Assembly (NCBI GenBank): GCA_026168455.1
Contig: CM047425.1
Location: forward strand, 96,041,580-96,105,579
Length of the DNA stretch: 64,000 nt
Source: Theocolax elegans
Taxonomy: Eukaryota > Arthropoda > Insecta > Hymenoptera > Cerocephalidae
Direction: 5' to 3'
The notes below the pieces were generated by a model that worked only from the letters and a program-made list of their open reading frames with translations, was not told where the DNA came from and did not search any database. Below are positions 38,701 through 53,400 of the stretch, piece after piece. The first letter of the stretch is position 1. Each line of letters begins with the position of its first letter. The position numbers and the translations under genes were made by a program.

Positions 38701-40500
38701 GCAGTACAGCTACACTTGTAGACGTACTGACGTACATACATTTGCACATATAAGTCTATCGTTCCGCTTTGTTTTGCTTCTTTCTTGACGTTTAAAATTA
38801 TCAGATACCAGTTTATATAGATATACAAGTACTTTTATTAGTTTGATTGATTGGTAAAACAAATGATTAACTTTATGAACACTACGCTTTGTTCAATAAA
38901 TAAATGTTTCCTTTATTATTTTTTAAATACATACATTTATGTATTATATACAAACTATCAAAATTATAAATCAGTGTATTTATAACATACAAAAAATAGT
39001 TAAAGTTGTGTTAATCATTGCACACTCGTGTTAAATACATTTTAAAAAGCTACATCGTTACTTATACCTCATGGTTTCGATTTATTTGTATAAATACATT
39101 TTTATACAAGTATATTGTATTTCCTTTGATATGTTACAATAATTTATGATCATAACAATAAGCTATAATTTCAATCAAATTTACACCTAACCTGAAAGAC
39201 CTACACACAAAGCATACCCACAAAAGTAGCGCGCGACTTTTAAATTGAACATCAAATAAATGCACATACGTATAAATATGCAAAAATAAATTGAACATAA
39301 AAAGAACTATTAATATATATGGTTATAATCCTATAGTGTTGTCATTTACCGGGTCAACTGCGAATATTTTTTACATTTTTTGATGAAAAAAAAACAAAGA
39401 CGAGGCCGTAGCCCTATGCTTTATACACAGTAACCGACATTTCTGTTTTCCACTATTCTCTGAGAATTTTAATTTTTTTCACATCATCTCTGCAGAGCGC
39501 CATCCGACCTCCCCTTGTACATAGGCATTTTAATATAAATCTAGCAATGATAGAACATTGTTAACAGGATTTCGGACCCAAGTTACAGGGATCTACACCT
39601 TTCAACATAAGAATGATCTTGTAAATATGGAATTAAAAATCTGAAAAAATTTATATGGGTAGTTTAAAACAAAAGCCAGGGCAAAGCATTTTGATTGTTA
39701 AGAAAAATACATTTGTTAATAATAAATGAATAAACAATTTTCGGTCGGTAATTATTGATCTAAAAAGGCATGAATTTTCAACGTAAAAATTAGAATTAAA
39801 TTACGGATCTAAAAATCTGAAAAAATTTGAATATACTATTCAAAATATGCCTAAGGACATGGCGTTCAGGATTTTTTCAAAAAATTTATTCTCTTGTTTA
39901 TAAAAAAGTATTAAAAATGACCATTTTTTGAGTCCGACATCCCTTTAATTACATATGTTTTTACATGTTCTATTTTGGTTGCACTTTCAATTTTAAACTG
40001 AAGTTGTTGGATTTCTCGATAGATACTATTGTGTCGTAATATTACATAATAAATTGAAAAGTAAATAAAATTTGTTAAATAAGAATGGTTTTAAATAATA
40101 TCGAATATTCAATGATGTAGAAATCACAAAATATTATTGTTGTTTATTACTTTATTAACTATTACTTTACAAAAATCTAAATTAAGAAGATAAATAAAAA
40201 AACACTTGTAATGTTTTGAGTAAGAGAGGTCCTTAACAGGATAGTACACGCGTTTTTAAAGGTGTATTTTATTTATTGACTTGTAAATTTGTATAATGAC
40301 GCTTTATTTAATTTTATAACGCCTTCGTATTTGGGTTTTTTGATAAATAAATATAAAAATTAACTTATTTTGCTTGGTTGGTAACAATCAGATATGCGGA
40401 TATGCCAGTATGCCACCCCGTTAAAATCGATCGTCAAATTACTTGTCACGAAATACGTAATATAACCAGCCCACCCCCACCATTAATCGAAATAATGAGT
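38701..40500. other. Intergenic DNA between divergent punt and dynein genes
   Basis: AT-rich, with no ORF recognised. An imperfect direct repeat containing taaaaatctgaaaaaattt occurs near 39633 and 39810. The segment 39380-39960 differs in texture from its surroundings and may be a decayed transposon, but I see no clear termini. Confidence 0.35.
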
Positions 40501-40893
40501 TGAAGAAAACATGGCGGCGACAAAATAACCTCACTCGTGTCGTCCTCCTATCGGGTCGCCGCGTAAGGGCGTGCAATAATTTTGCACGTATGCAAAATAT
40601 TCGTCATCACGTAATTACGGAACGTAAATTTGCAAACCACGTGCCATAACTACTTCCAAGCTACCCCTGTTGTCGCCATATCCTCCCTTCGCTTCGTCAC
40701 CTCCTCAGTGTATGGAAAGGGTCGACAGAGGAAAAACGAAGAAAGAAAGAGAGAGAGAGAAACAGAGGGAGACGGTAGATTCGCCAATACGTGCGCGCGT
40801 GCGGCCAAGAAGGTGAAAATCGCAAGTCGAACGAAGAGGTGGGCGGCGAAGAATCCGCTGTTGCACCGTTAGAAAAGGAGCCTCCCGTGAAAG
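40501..40893 (+). promoter_or_regulatory. sw: Promoter and noncoding first exon candidate of the dynein intermediate chain gene
   Basis: A GC-rich segment with GA-rich sequence (about 40740-40770) ends in AAAG|gtgggc at about 40893/40894, a plausible donor. The first coding exon begins with a tag acceptor a few bases before its ATG (around 41482), so a spliced 5'UTR is expected upstream. Inferred from base composition and the donor; the start site is not determined. Confidence 0.45.
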
Positions 40894-41494
40894 GTGGGCT
40901 AGTATCTCTTCCTATTTTTTTTCTGACATTGTTACTCTGCTTGTTCTATGTTGCGCACTGACCAATCCACACCTTTTAGTTCTAATTGTTTTCTATCTAT
41001 ATTTTCATAAATTTTGTGATTTTAAAGACAATCTATGATCTATATGTGTTAATAAGTTTATCAATTAATGATCGATCAGTGTTTCGTATAATTTCGAAAT
41101 GAGTGACAGGTGAATCTATGACTGTTTGATGCGTGGGTTGTGCATTGCCGCTAGCCACTGCCCAAAATCAATAATTTGCGTATGGCTATAGGACATCGTT
41201 GTGGTGACACAGGTGACCAGAGTTTTTTTCGCACCTCCGGTTTCTCTGTATGGGTCGATTTGCTTAATTTTAGATTTATTGAATTATTCCTTTTTCTTTA
41301 TCAATATGCATCGCGTGTGATAAAACCTTTACTTTTTATTATAATGAATAATCATGTCACAATTACTTCTAAAATTACTATATCTTGTACTACTTATGTA
41401 CATTCAACTTATTAAATAGCATGTACAGTTATTTGTAAAATAAAAATTAATAATTTTATTTAATTTTTTGTAAATAATATAGACATTGTAAAAA

Positions 41495-44400
41495 ATGATG
41501 TCCGATCGGAAAGCTGAGCTAGAGAGAAAAAAGGCTAAACTTCAGGCCATCAGAGAAGAGAAAGAAAGGAGAAGAAGAGAAAAGGAACAAAAAGATGTAA
41601 GTGCTAATGATTAAATTTTACAAAGTGACTAACTAAATAGTTATTTCAATTATATTTATTGATAATCTTTTTAGGTTGAGGAAGCAAGGCTTCGAGCTTC
41701 AACGACAAATAAAGATCAACAAAAGGAAGTCGATGCACTGTTATCATCGTTTGGTGTAGCACCAGTTTCAGGTAATACAAACCAAATTCATACGTATATT
41801 TTTAATATCTTCTTTATTACATATAGTACAATCTTTGTTGATTCACAGAGGTACTATCGAGTTTGTCTAGTGTTAACTCTATAGCTACTCCAGAACAAAG
41901 TATCACAGCAACTCCAGATGCCAGTTTGCAGCCAAGTAGTATTAATTCATTACATAGGTAAAAAATATTTGCATTATTCATTGCAATCATATTCAGAAAA
42001 TGGTACACTGAGTATTACAATACCAAATAAGAATTAGTTTTACATTACTAGAAAGCAATACTTCTAATTTGCAAAAAATATTTTAATCAAAAATATTTAT
42101 TACATTTTTAAATTTGCAAAGAAACAAAACTTCTTTATATTATATTTTTTTATTAAATTATTGTTTGAAACAAAAATTAAATTAAAAACGAAATTAATCA
42201 TATTGCCTACAACAACAGTGCACCAAGGAAAAGGAATCGCGAACTCACAATAGTCTCGACAGCTCATACGAACATTCCACCCAAAGAACCAGTAGTCTAC
42301 ACCAAACAAACGCAAACGGCTCAAGTTGTCCATGCCTCCCACGACGGTGAGTACAATTTTACCAATGTATCACCCACCATTCTCGTTATTCATTATTAAA
42401 TATACCTCACATTCACATCTCTACATTCACGCCCTATATCATTTTAGAGGAGTGCGATTGAGATTTTTATTTGGACCCATGTATCTAACTTATACTTTTA
42501 TAACTTTACAATTAAGTAATTATGTTTCTAATCGCAGCAGTGAGTTAAATTAACTCATGTTGCACAGATGGAGACTTTGTCTATTTGTTTGGAACGTTTA
42601 ACCACTTGTCGCTTAACAATCAATACTCTATTAAAAATTAATTATGTGGTTAATAAATATTTTTACGCATATGTTGCAATAAATGCTGCAACGATTACAG
42701 ATTTAAGATCTTCCTGTACTAAGATTGTTCATCCTTTCAATCATATAGCATTCAATCTAAATCATAACAGTTAACTTAAGTTTAATTAATTAATTACATG
42801 GATTGTACATAATCAAAATTAAATTATCCTTAAAAAAGTGATTGGCAGTATTATTCTTAAATTGATTTTAGGTAATATAAAACGAATTAGAATTTTTGTA
42901 TAATTTTAAAAAATTTTATTCATTTAAAAAAATATGCTATTCACTTACTTCATACCTCTACATAATTATACTTATCAAATTCCAAATTTTTAAAACGATT
43001 TCTAATATTTTTTACAAATAATTCCATACACATGCTTTATTCTGATGTTTTTATACCTATATATTTTAATATTTTAACATATAGATTACTTTTCTAATTC
43101 GTAATGTCTCATTATACTAATTCATATTTTGTTTAATTATAATACATTACCTTTATCAACAAATCCTTTTTAAATCACATTTTTTATGTAAGAATAAATT
43201 ATGTTTATTATATTACAAATATATTATATTACACTTTTATTTTCTTATTTTATTAAAATTTTTGTTTGCCAATCACTTTATTTATTTTATATGCAATTAT
43301 ATATAATTTTATATAAGTTCTTTACAATTGGAGAGGAAACTTACATATTCACACAAGAGTTATACCCTAAATTTGTAAATAATTAATGCAGTTCTTAAAA
43401 TAAAAGCTTTATACAAAAAGTATTGCAAATAATATCATTATGGATCTTTATAATTATTGACAATTAAATTTCCAAATACTACATTAATTATTTGCAGGTG
43501 TCGATCCCATAATTACGCATGTTTAAATTCATTTTTTTAAATGACTAAAAAATATCATTTATACATACCATCTTTAATTCACATATGTATAAAACAAATT
43601 TCGCGTTCTAAATTCATGAAACAGGCTGAAATTTCATGAAAGATTAACTTCGTTGACTGCAGTGGTATATACACGTTTAACTATATACATTTAACCGCAA
43701 CTTTGTGTTAACAAAATAACCGAAACCGTTAAAATTCCGTTAATTTAATATACGAATATATAACGCGCCAATTTATAAATCATTCGTAATTAAACAATCA
43801 TTATTCACCTATATAAGGCAAGTGTAATTTATAGCTACATTAATTTTTTAAAAGTTTTGTACGTAGTTTAATACACCATTTTTATTGAGTATATGCGTAA
43901 TTAAAATATCTTGTCCTATGATGTGTTTGTAGTATGTACTTTTATATATACACTAGTTACATTATCGTATCTTCTTAGATTGTGATGATTCTCCAGTTGT
44001 TATTTTAAGCCTTAATTGAACCTTACAAACTTATTGAAGGTGTAGATATTATTATTGAAGTAGAAGTTTTACATGCAAAAATATATTTTGCGTATTCCAT
44101 ATAAAGCTATAATTTATAATTGCCACGTATATTATATACATAATTTCTAACATATCGTACGCTGCGCGTGGTCAATGATTCGTTGGATATATCAATATAA
44201 TTATATACAGTAATTAACAGGGTTAATTTTTATGTAACTTTTTGTATAATTATATATGCATAACACGCACTGTATTGATGGTGAGAGTCGGAAAAGGAAA
44301 TGGTAAAGGGATCAGCAACATACAAAATATACACATTGTAAAATTATTGTATTAGTCTTTTCCACACCAGTTTTGTCTTTAATAATCACTATACTTCCTT

Positions 44401-47400
44401 CTTTACAAGAAACCTCTGTAAATCAATAATTTGTTAAATCAACTTGATGATCGATACAAATTTTTACTCTTAAATTTGACAGTATCAGATACGGATTTAT
44501 TCCTATTAATACCTACGCAAATTTCACGTTTTATATTTTATTTAGTAATTAAATTGTCTACACTGAGAAAAATGAAATAATAAAAATTACTAAATTTTAT
44601 AGTAATGGTGGGACATACTTCGACTATCGTAATTTTTACTATATTTTGTAGTAATTTTTGTTATTATTTTTTATAAAACTATGTACTAGGTTTATAATAC
44701 TATGTACATAGGAAAAATTTCTATAAAATATAGCAAAAATTACGATAGTCTAAGTATGTCCCACCATTACTATAATATATAGTAATTTTTCTTATTTCAT
44801 TTTTCTCAGTGTATTAGAGAAAGTTTATAAATTCCAAAATTTGTATTGACTGTACTTTTTATGACACGCAAAAATTTGAGAATTTTTTTGTCAGTACGCA
44901 TAGAGGTAGTTTGTAAAATAATTTAAAAATTAGTAAAAAAAATTTGTCATCTTGTTGTTTTAACGACAAATAATTGTGTGTTTCACTCACCACGTATTTT
45001 CTAACTATTCAAAAAAAGAATAAATCACTACTAAAAACACGTCATTGAGAAATAAAGAATACTATTCACTGGAATCATCAAAACTTTAAAAAAAAATCTT
45101 AAAACCATTTAAAAATTATTAATTTCTTTACGAATCAATGGCGAAAATTTACTGGGTTTTTAAGCGTTTGGTAAAGAGGATATAAAATGTCTAAGTATAC
45201 CTTTTACAAATAACCGGAATAACACAATCGTAAAAGAATGTATAACAAGTTATATAATATAGAGATATCCCTTTGACGACCTATTGCTTGTGGTGTTTTT
45301 TCTTTCTTTGTTATAATTAAAATATGCGTATACGGGTATCTCTTTCCCTTGTCTTGCGATTACGAATGACGGTCAAAATATGCGACTGTGGGTGTTGGAC
45401 AATGTAAAGGACTGTCCGCCTCCTCTTCCACACACACCATCTCCTCCTGTTCGACAACAACACCAACTCATTCTTACTCCGCAGGCTACTTTGAGACCGA
45501 CTGGTGGCGTCCCAGGAAAGGTGGGTCTACACCTAACTACCTATGTATGTTTCGTCTTTTCACTTTGTTATCCTACCGACTTTTTTTAATTGTATTTCTG
45601 TAATCAATGGTAGTAGTTTGTCATATGTATATATATATATTATATATATACATATACACACACATATTTTTATTTGCATTTTATCAATAAGAATTTGGCG
45701 ACGAACATACTTTGTATAATCAATTGTTGATTGATAAATTACTTTATGCTACAATGTTTATGACTATCCGTCACTTATCATTGTAATTTTCAAACATGAA
45801 CTATACTTTTAATATTAATTTGCAATCTACCAACGAAAGAACAAGTTATAGCTTCTATTTTAAAAAAATTAATTAAAGGAAAATAAAAGAATCTTCTAAA
45901 AAATTATCCAATCTTCTTCTGGTTAAGAATAATTAAATTTATTTATTCAAAATTTGTAGTACACATGAAATATTTTCGTCGCCAACCGCTTACATAAGAA
46001 TATTAATTAATCCGCTTGCAATTTAATTCGTTAACATTAGTGTTACATTGCTTCTCTATATAGAAATTTTGAAACTTGATTATCCACTATAAAATATTTT
46101 TTTGTTTTTAATTGAGCAATATAATAACTGGAAGATCGGAAATTGCTATAACTCACTCGTTTGTATATTTTATAATAAGCTGGTTAATAACTTTTATATT
46201 ATACAAACATTAATTTCTTTTTTTTTCCGGTCTTACTTTTTTAGTAGTGATAGTTCATTAATATGCTTTTTAAAATGTGCAGCACCTTTTTTTTATTATA
46301 TACCCTCTTTTTGATCGCTTATTCTAGAGGGAAATACCTATACTAACAGTATTAATATACACTAATATGTTTATATAATTTATTTTATTATTAATAATTG
46401 CATTAAAAAGTACTAACACATAATCCATAATCACACATGTTTTTGCAAAAATAATTCATGGGTTATTACTTATTATATAAATATTGAAAATTTAAAGCGT
46501 AAAATATCCACTTACGTGTTCGTGATTAATATGCGTACTCACCTCGCTAAGTCAGTTTGACGTCCAAGTTAACGAATGGTGTGAAAAGCACATTTTCGTG
46601 AACAAGTTCGCACGTTTGTTTATGAAGAGAATGGCACAAATAATAGAGTAACTTAGGGGGGTCGGTAAGTGTGTGACAAGGTATTCAATAATCGCGTCGT
46701 TTATTTTATAACAGACATAGTATGTTTCAATGATATTTTACGTAAAAGTAAGTATATTTTGTCTGGTTTTATCAAAATAACAAACGACTGTATGCATACG
46801 GGAAATATAGGTATATATACCGTTCCTTTTTTTTTTTATAAAATTTCCTAATGGATTGTGAAAGTATATTAATACAACGATAGACAACTAATATAGATAT
46901 ATCTTCATTCACATTTTCAGCCATCGTAACTCACAAGGTTAATTTATATTATTACTTCATCTTCGCGATTAACCGATACAAATGCAGTTTAATCTGCTAT
47001 AGGGCCAAAAGCATGAACTATGTAGGCATACATATGTTATTGTGTGATAATTTTAACTTAAAAATACCATCATCAATTATGGTCCTGATAAAAATTATGA
47101 AATTTTAAAATCTTGTAATTTTATTACAAGCATAGTTTTAACAAAAATAAGTTTTACAGTTTATTATAGTAACAGTTATTTAATTTTAAAAAATTGTATC
47201 AATTTCAAAATTTTGTTTATAATTTATCGGGCACCAGTTCTAATTAAAGTGAGAAAAATTGTATCATCGAAAGTAGATTGGTATTGTAAGTTCAAAAAAT
47301 GTATCACACACCGTATAACGTGCAAAATTATTACGAGAATGAGTCTTCCAGTCGATAAGTCTTAAAGAAGCGAAAGAAAAAGAATTTCGTACCGTTGAAT

Positions 47401-50400
47401 CATCAGATTTTAATGTATAAGCGCGATTGCATGTGCAATGTTTTTTTGCTCTAATGGTGTAGCATGAGGGTCGAATAACAGCAGAAAAAGTTTAGTACAT
47501 TTTCTCTGTCTTCGTTTACATTGCATGGAGAAAATTTTTATAGAAAAAATATTCAATATATTTATAGGAAATTGATTGCAGACAATTGTTGCGAGAAAAC
47601 CTATTTTATATTTATAAAAGATATGATGTCGCAAAGTAACTATAATAGTCTGCAAAGTTACCTGTAAGTAATATTTAAACTATACAAATTCTCCGTGCAT
47701 TTGACATATAATTAAAAATTCGTACCTCGGAGGAGCTATGTTATATAGGACATCTTATAAATTACCATACTTTTTTTATAATTAATGTAGGAAATTATAA
47801 TATTGAATATGTACGTTTCCTCCGAAGCGCTGATTTTATATCCCGGCACATTATCAAATGAAAAGAAATCTGCACCTGTTTTTGTTACACATCTACATTC
47901 AAGGTATCAAATTGCTACGTACGAAAAGCTAATTCATATGTTTATATGCATACATATATTTATTTTTTAGAAATACTATTTTTTAGAAATATTTACATTG
48001 AATGTAGATTATAATTAATTATGTGAACGCGATATTAAAGGATTCTAATCAATTACAATTTTTTCCCTGTTCTTCTCAGCTCATGCATTCGACTATTACG
48101 GTAAGTCACAAATTTTTCTTGCTTTTAATCGAATAAATTTTATTAGTTCGGTTTAGTTGCACATAAGGAAGTTTAGATTTTTCTTTTTCAAATTGTACGA
48201 AATAAAATGTAATTTTTTTTAATTTATTAATTATGTTAACTAATTTTTTTTAAAGAGGGGTTTCATCGCGTTTCAAATTTTTACATATGCTAGTAAAGCA
48301 TCTTATGAAATTAAAATTGTATGATTAAGCGAGAGGAAACGTACGGAATGTATAATTATTACATTCTTGATCATTTTAATCAATCCATATAAAATATAAA
48401 TTTATAGCCAAAATTAATACGAAAGTTTTTATTAAACATGAAAGAATGCCCAAACGACTCATCATATTAATTGGTGCGTTTAAAGAATAATTTAGTAATA
48501 ACTACTAATATTTTATTAAAAAAATTATTTAATTGTGATCATTGAATATACACTCAATATAACCGGTTAAAATTCATTATAGAATAGGTACGCACTTAAT
48601 AATAATTATTTAATATAACAAAAATACACATATTTTTTTATTTTTATTTTTAACAAACTGTTAATTTACACACTAAAAAAGTTGTATATATACAAAATTA
48701 TCTATTTACTCTTTACGTGTATCTATAATATTAAAAATATATTAATTAAAATTTAAATAATTATTTCATTGAAGTTATAAAAAAAGAAAATAACTGTTTT
48801 AGTGTGTTAACATACACTCTTCGAAACAAGAAGGAGCATTAATAAACAAATTAATAATAATTGTTTACCAAAAGAAACACTAAATTAAAATATAGTCTTC
48901 TGTTATATCGCTCAAACGAATATTATATACAAATATATATGTAAAAAATCAACTCTTGTCACTACTTAACGCACCTTCCAGAGTACTCAAGTTTTCTTAC
49001 GTCTACTTACGTATAGTCATTGTTATAGACTATCGTGTATGGAAACCTAACCGCCATGGTGAGGATACTTTTACTAACTGAATACACGGGGCATTCATTA
49101 GGTGTTGGCTTTTACTCGATGAACTTATTGTCCGTAACTATAATATATACATACATCGGCACTTGTTTTCTTCAAAATGTGTTTAGAAATCAAGGGGTAC
49201 AATATTTTATTGAAAAAGCTTTGTAGAATTTAACCACTTCTAGATTAGATTAGATTTAAATACGAAGCTCTCTAATTCATCTAAAAAAATCGCCTTGATC
49301 ACAAAATGCTTATCTCACTTCTTGGTTTCTAATTGTCTGATATACAAAAATTAAATTAATAAATAAATAATTAATCGTAATAAGTTTTATAAATATGTGT
49401 CTTTATTGTCTTAGAATGAATACTAAACACAACATATTCTTGTTTAATTCTAAAAAAATATGAAATTCAGATGTATAAGTACGTGTATCTAAGAGATACA
49501 GAAATTTAGATATATTTACCATTCATGAAAGCTGGCTATTTCTACACAATTATTATATACAAGATTTTTTTTTTCATATTTACAAGTGATTATTAGTACA
49601 CTCAAAAGAGTGAGAGTCGAGTGACGTTTATGCAATTTGCTTGAAACAGGGGAAATGTTTTTTTTTATTTGCATGCCAATATGTGTTCTGCGGGTCAAGA
49701 TTACTTAATAGTTATATTATCAATATTTGTTAGAGGGTGTTGATTTTCAACTTTAAAATTTTATACAAATTATAATTATTTCACAAAGTTTTAATATACT
49801 ATTATTAAATTTGATATAATAAGAAATTCTATGCCTTACTGCTTTTACAAAACTAACTTTTACTTGGCAGTTTCTTATGATATTAAAATTAAAAGTTTCG
49901 ATAAAAACAATCAATGTCATTGTGTCGGTAAAACAACATTAGCATCGCACACTCTTTATGAAGTCGAAGTTTAAATGGTACGCGATTTTGTTCATAAATA
50001 CTATACCTAACATTATAATTAGAGAATAAAAAAGAAAAAGAATGAACACCCTTTATATAATATGTACGAAAATGTGACTTCGTCCTGTATTTTTTTGTAA
50101 CGTCTTAACAATAGACTAATTTTCCTACATCTTCTCAGTTTAGTATCGATGCATTTTATAATAATAGTATTAACTATAAATATTAACGGTAACCATATAT
50201 TCTATATACACTGCTGTACTCGATATTAATTTACATTATTTATTTTTTCGACTGCATGTTATACGTTATAAGAGTTTATTAATGTATGCATACGTATTTA
50301 ATAGTAGAAGTGATACGTTTTACCTAATATCATAATAAATATCTTAGAAAATTAAATAAATAATGAAAGCATCGACAGTATTCTGAGATAGATGAGGATA

Positions 50401-53400
50401 AATTTTTTAATCAACAAATGCGATCTCGAATTGATTGACTTTTTCTTTTCCTTTCTTCAAGACGAGTACAATCTAAACCCTGGTTTAGAATGGGAGGACG
50501 AGTTTACAGGTAGGTGAATCTCCACGAAACTCGACGTATTTAATAATTTGTATAAGATATCGCATCATGTGTACTTCTCAGTTGTCTCATTAGTTTCTTA
50601 TTTTTTGTTATATTTTATGGCTTGATTTGTTTATTTGTACGTAATGAATGTCGAGTTTTTTTTTCAATGTGTTTGGTATTTCTGAATTGCGAGTGCATTA
50701 TGCATTTACATGATAATTATCATCTCGTAAGTGTTTTTCTTGTCATTTTGAATTCCTTTTGGTGATCAGTAATTTGTTCTACATAAATGTGTAACGGATT
50801 TCAGTAATATATACTCATCAATTAAAGCAACTGAGTTGCTGCAATTATTAAATTGAAAAATTTCTGAAGTTTTTAAAGGAAAATTAATTTTTAGATACTA
50901 GAGGATATTCATTTTTATTTTCTAATTTACTATCCAAAAAATGTTTATTATATGTTGAATACGGTAATGAAAGTAGTATACGTATGATGGGTTTAAAAAT
51001 ATTTGAATTTATACAAATTGGTTTAATTGCAATTTTACACATAGGATTAACTTAAAAATATTTTTTTAACGATGCCATAAATCATTGAATAACTAACTGT
51101 CTCCCATAAAAAATAAAGTTTACCCCATGTACACATAAGGGCATGTTATCATGGGTGGGGTTCGATTTGTCGAAGGTTCATTCAAAATGTGTGAGATATT
51201 TCGAATTTTAAAAATTAGAATAACTTTTTTCTTATTTCGAACCGAGAAAATAGAATGATCATTATTTCGAAAGTAATAAAATCGTCAAATATTTTGTATT
51301 AGGTGCAATATTTCGAATTCCAAATAGTCAATAATTTTCTACATTATTATCTGTTATTAAGTTGTTAATAGATAAGTATTATAAAAGTTATTTCTGTACA
51401 CTATATAAATACTAAAGTATGCATTATTTTCGAAATAATGATCTTTCTATTTCTCTTGATTTTAAATAATAAAAATACATTTTTAATTATTGAAATTCGA
51501 AACAATGCGCACAATTTGAATGAGCTTTCGACAAGTCGGACCCCACTCGTTATCATAGTTTCCATTTCACGTATAAAACATAGTTATATAATCAAATAAA
51601 ATAACAAAAGTACGAATTTGTACCTATAAGCTTATGCATTTAGTTATACTATAGATAGTAATAAACAAAAATTTAAAATGCAAAATTTGTAGAAACTACA
51701 ATACAAAAAAAATGTTGATTATCGGTGCATGCGCTTGTAACTTTTGTATAAGTATGTAGTACATTTTTTTAATTCGATATTTAATCTATAATTTATTTCT
51801 GGGTATTTATACGTTTATCGCAATGCAGCATTACGTTTATCATTTGATTTATATATACCTAATATTGTTTTACGCATGCTTTAGACTATATATTACAATT
51901 TGCCAATGATATTATATATTTTTTTACTGAATTATTACTACACTGCGACACGCATTTATATCTTTTCCTCACACACAATCACACACATCATGAAACAAGC
52001 ATGTTTGATTCCACACAAGTATTTTCCATTATTTATGCATCCTTCACATAGCATGCAATATTTTTATTTCATATCCTATACATATAAAAAAAAGAGATTT
52101 ACATGTCGTGACACTTGAAAAAATGCTACTTCCACTGTACGTCACGAGACTCAGGAAGCTGCGTTAACATCCCTACATTTCTTTTTCTTATTATTTTCAC
52201 CTCATGCTTCGTTTTTCGACTTCACGGTCAATTAAATTTTTTTTATAACTATCCTTTTTTTTATACATGCTTGTATCAGAACTTTGAAATGAACGATGTC
52301 AGAGCATGTTTGATGTAAATTTTTTTTGGCTCGTAAGTTCAACTTTAATTTGTTCGTTATTGCAAGAATATAACCCTGTTCTGAATCTGCACTTTCAGTG
52401 TTGCGAATTTAATTATATTACGAATCGTTGAATACTAGCATATATACATTTTTTGTCTATTCGTATTAGTTGTAAATTAAGATTCAGATTAAATTCATTA
52501 TTTAATACGGTAATTAAAAAATAGTTGTATAATTATTTTAAATTAATTTGTCCGTAAATTAGATTGATTTTTTGCTTAAAAGTTAAATAAAAAATATATT
52601 CATCAATAATGTATGATTAAAATATTATAGTTCCTTAAACTAACTAAAATATTTGATGATTGAGAATGTTTGATGTATGTAACATTTCCAATATGATTTG
52701 CTAGTAGATTGTCGTGCTATATATTTTGTAATTCAATTATAATCAAGTTTTTTTTCAATTATCTACCAAAAAGTAGATGAAAATGTTTTAATATCGAACG
52801 ATTCCCTTATACGTATTTAACTTAAAAATGTTTAAACTAATTAAATTTTATAATTTCAATAAGTTTGGTCAAATAGTGTTTTAAATATGAAAAAAATGAA
52901 ATAAAATTTGACATCTTAATGTTTGTCTTGATTTAATAATAACATGAATGTATTATTGATAAAAACTAAATTTCTACAAAAATTAAAATAAATTAAAATT
53001 AATTTTACTAACATAGACATGAAACTTGTTAAAAATTATCCCATAAATAATATTTATTTATTTTTGAATAATTTAATTGCATCTTTTCCTCCCTTATTTG
53101 TCTTATCGATGTTATTCTATAGAAATTTCGTATGAACAATATACAATTGCGGATGCGTAGGAAATTTAGTTTAGGACCGTAGAGATAAATATTGACGTTA
53201 TGAGAGAAAGGAGGTAGTTAGTAGAGCATACGCTCTTGTGTGGGACCGACTTATTCACCACAGTTTTGACATATGACGATGGCCAAGCCGAGGATGAAGA
53301 GAGTAGCCTGCCGCACCTCGATGGCTTCCAGAGTAAACTACCACCTGGAATATTCCCCCACGGGCTACCCCAGGTCAAGGAGGTTCAACCTGCCATCACC

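Noticed and set aside
39380..39960. Imperfect direct repeats suggesting a transposon
   Set aside because: Only a 20-base AT-rich block is shared. No termini, target duplication or coding remnant could be identified.
45370..45484. In-frame open extension upstream of mini-exon a
   Set aside because: The Ser/Thr-rich translation comes from a C/T-rich tract that serves as the polypyrimidine tract. The ttactccgcag acceptor is strong and the exon from 45485 fits both phases; I found no good acceptor further upstream.
46500..46680. GC-richer patch with splice-like motifs inside a dynein intron
   Set aside because: No frame continues the gene, and the motifs face both strands. Not enough to call an exon or RNA gene.
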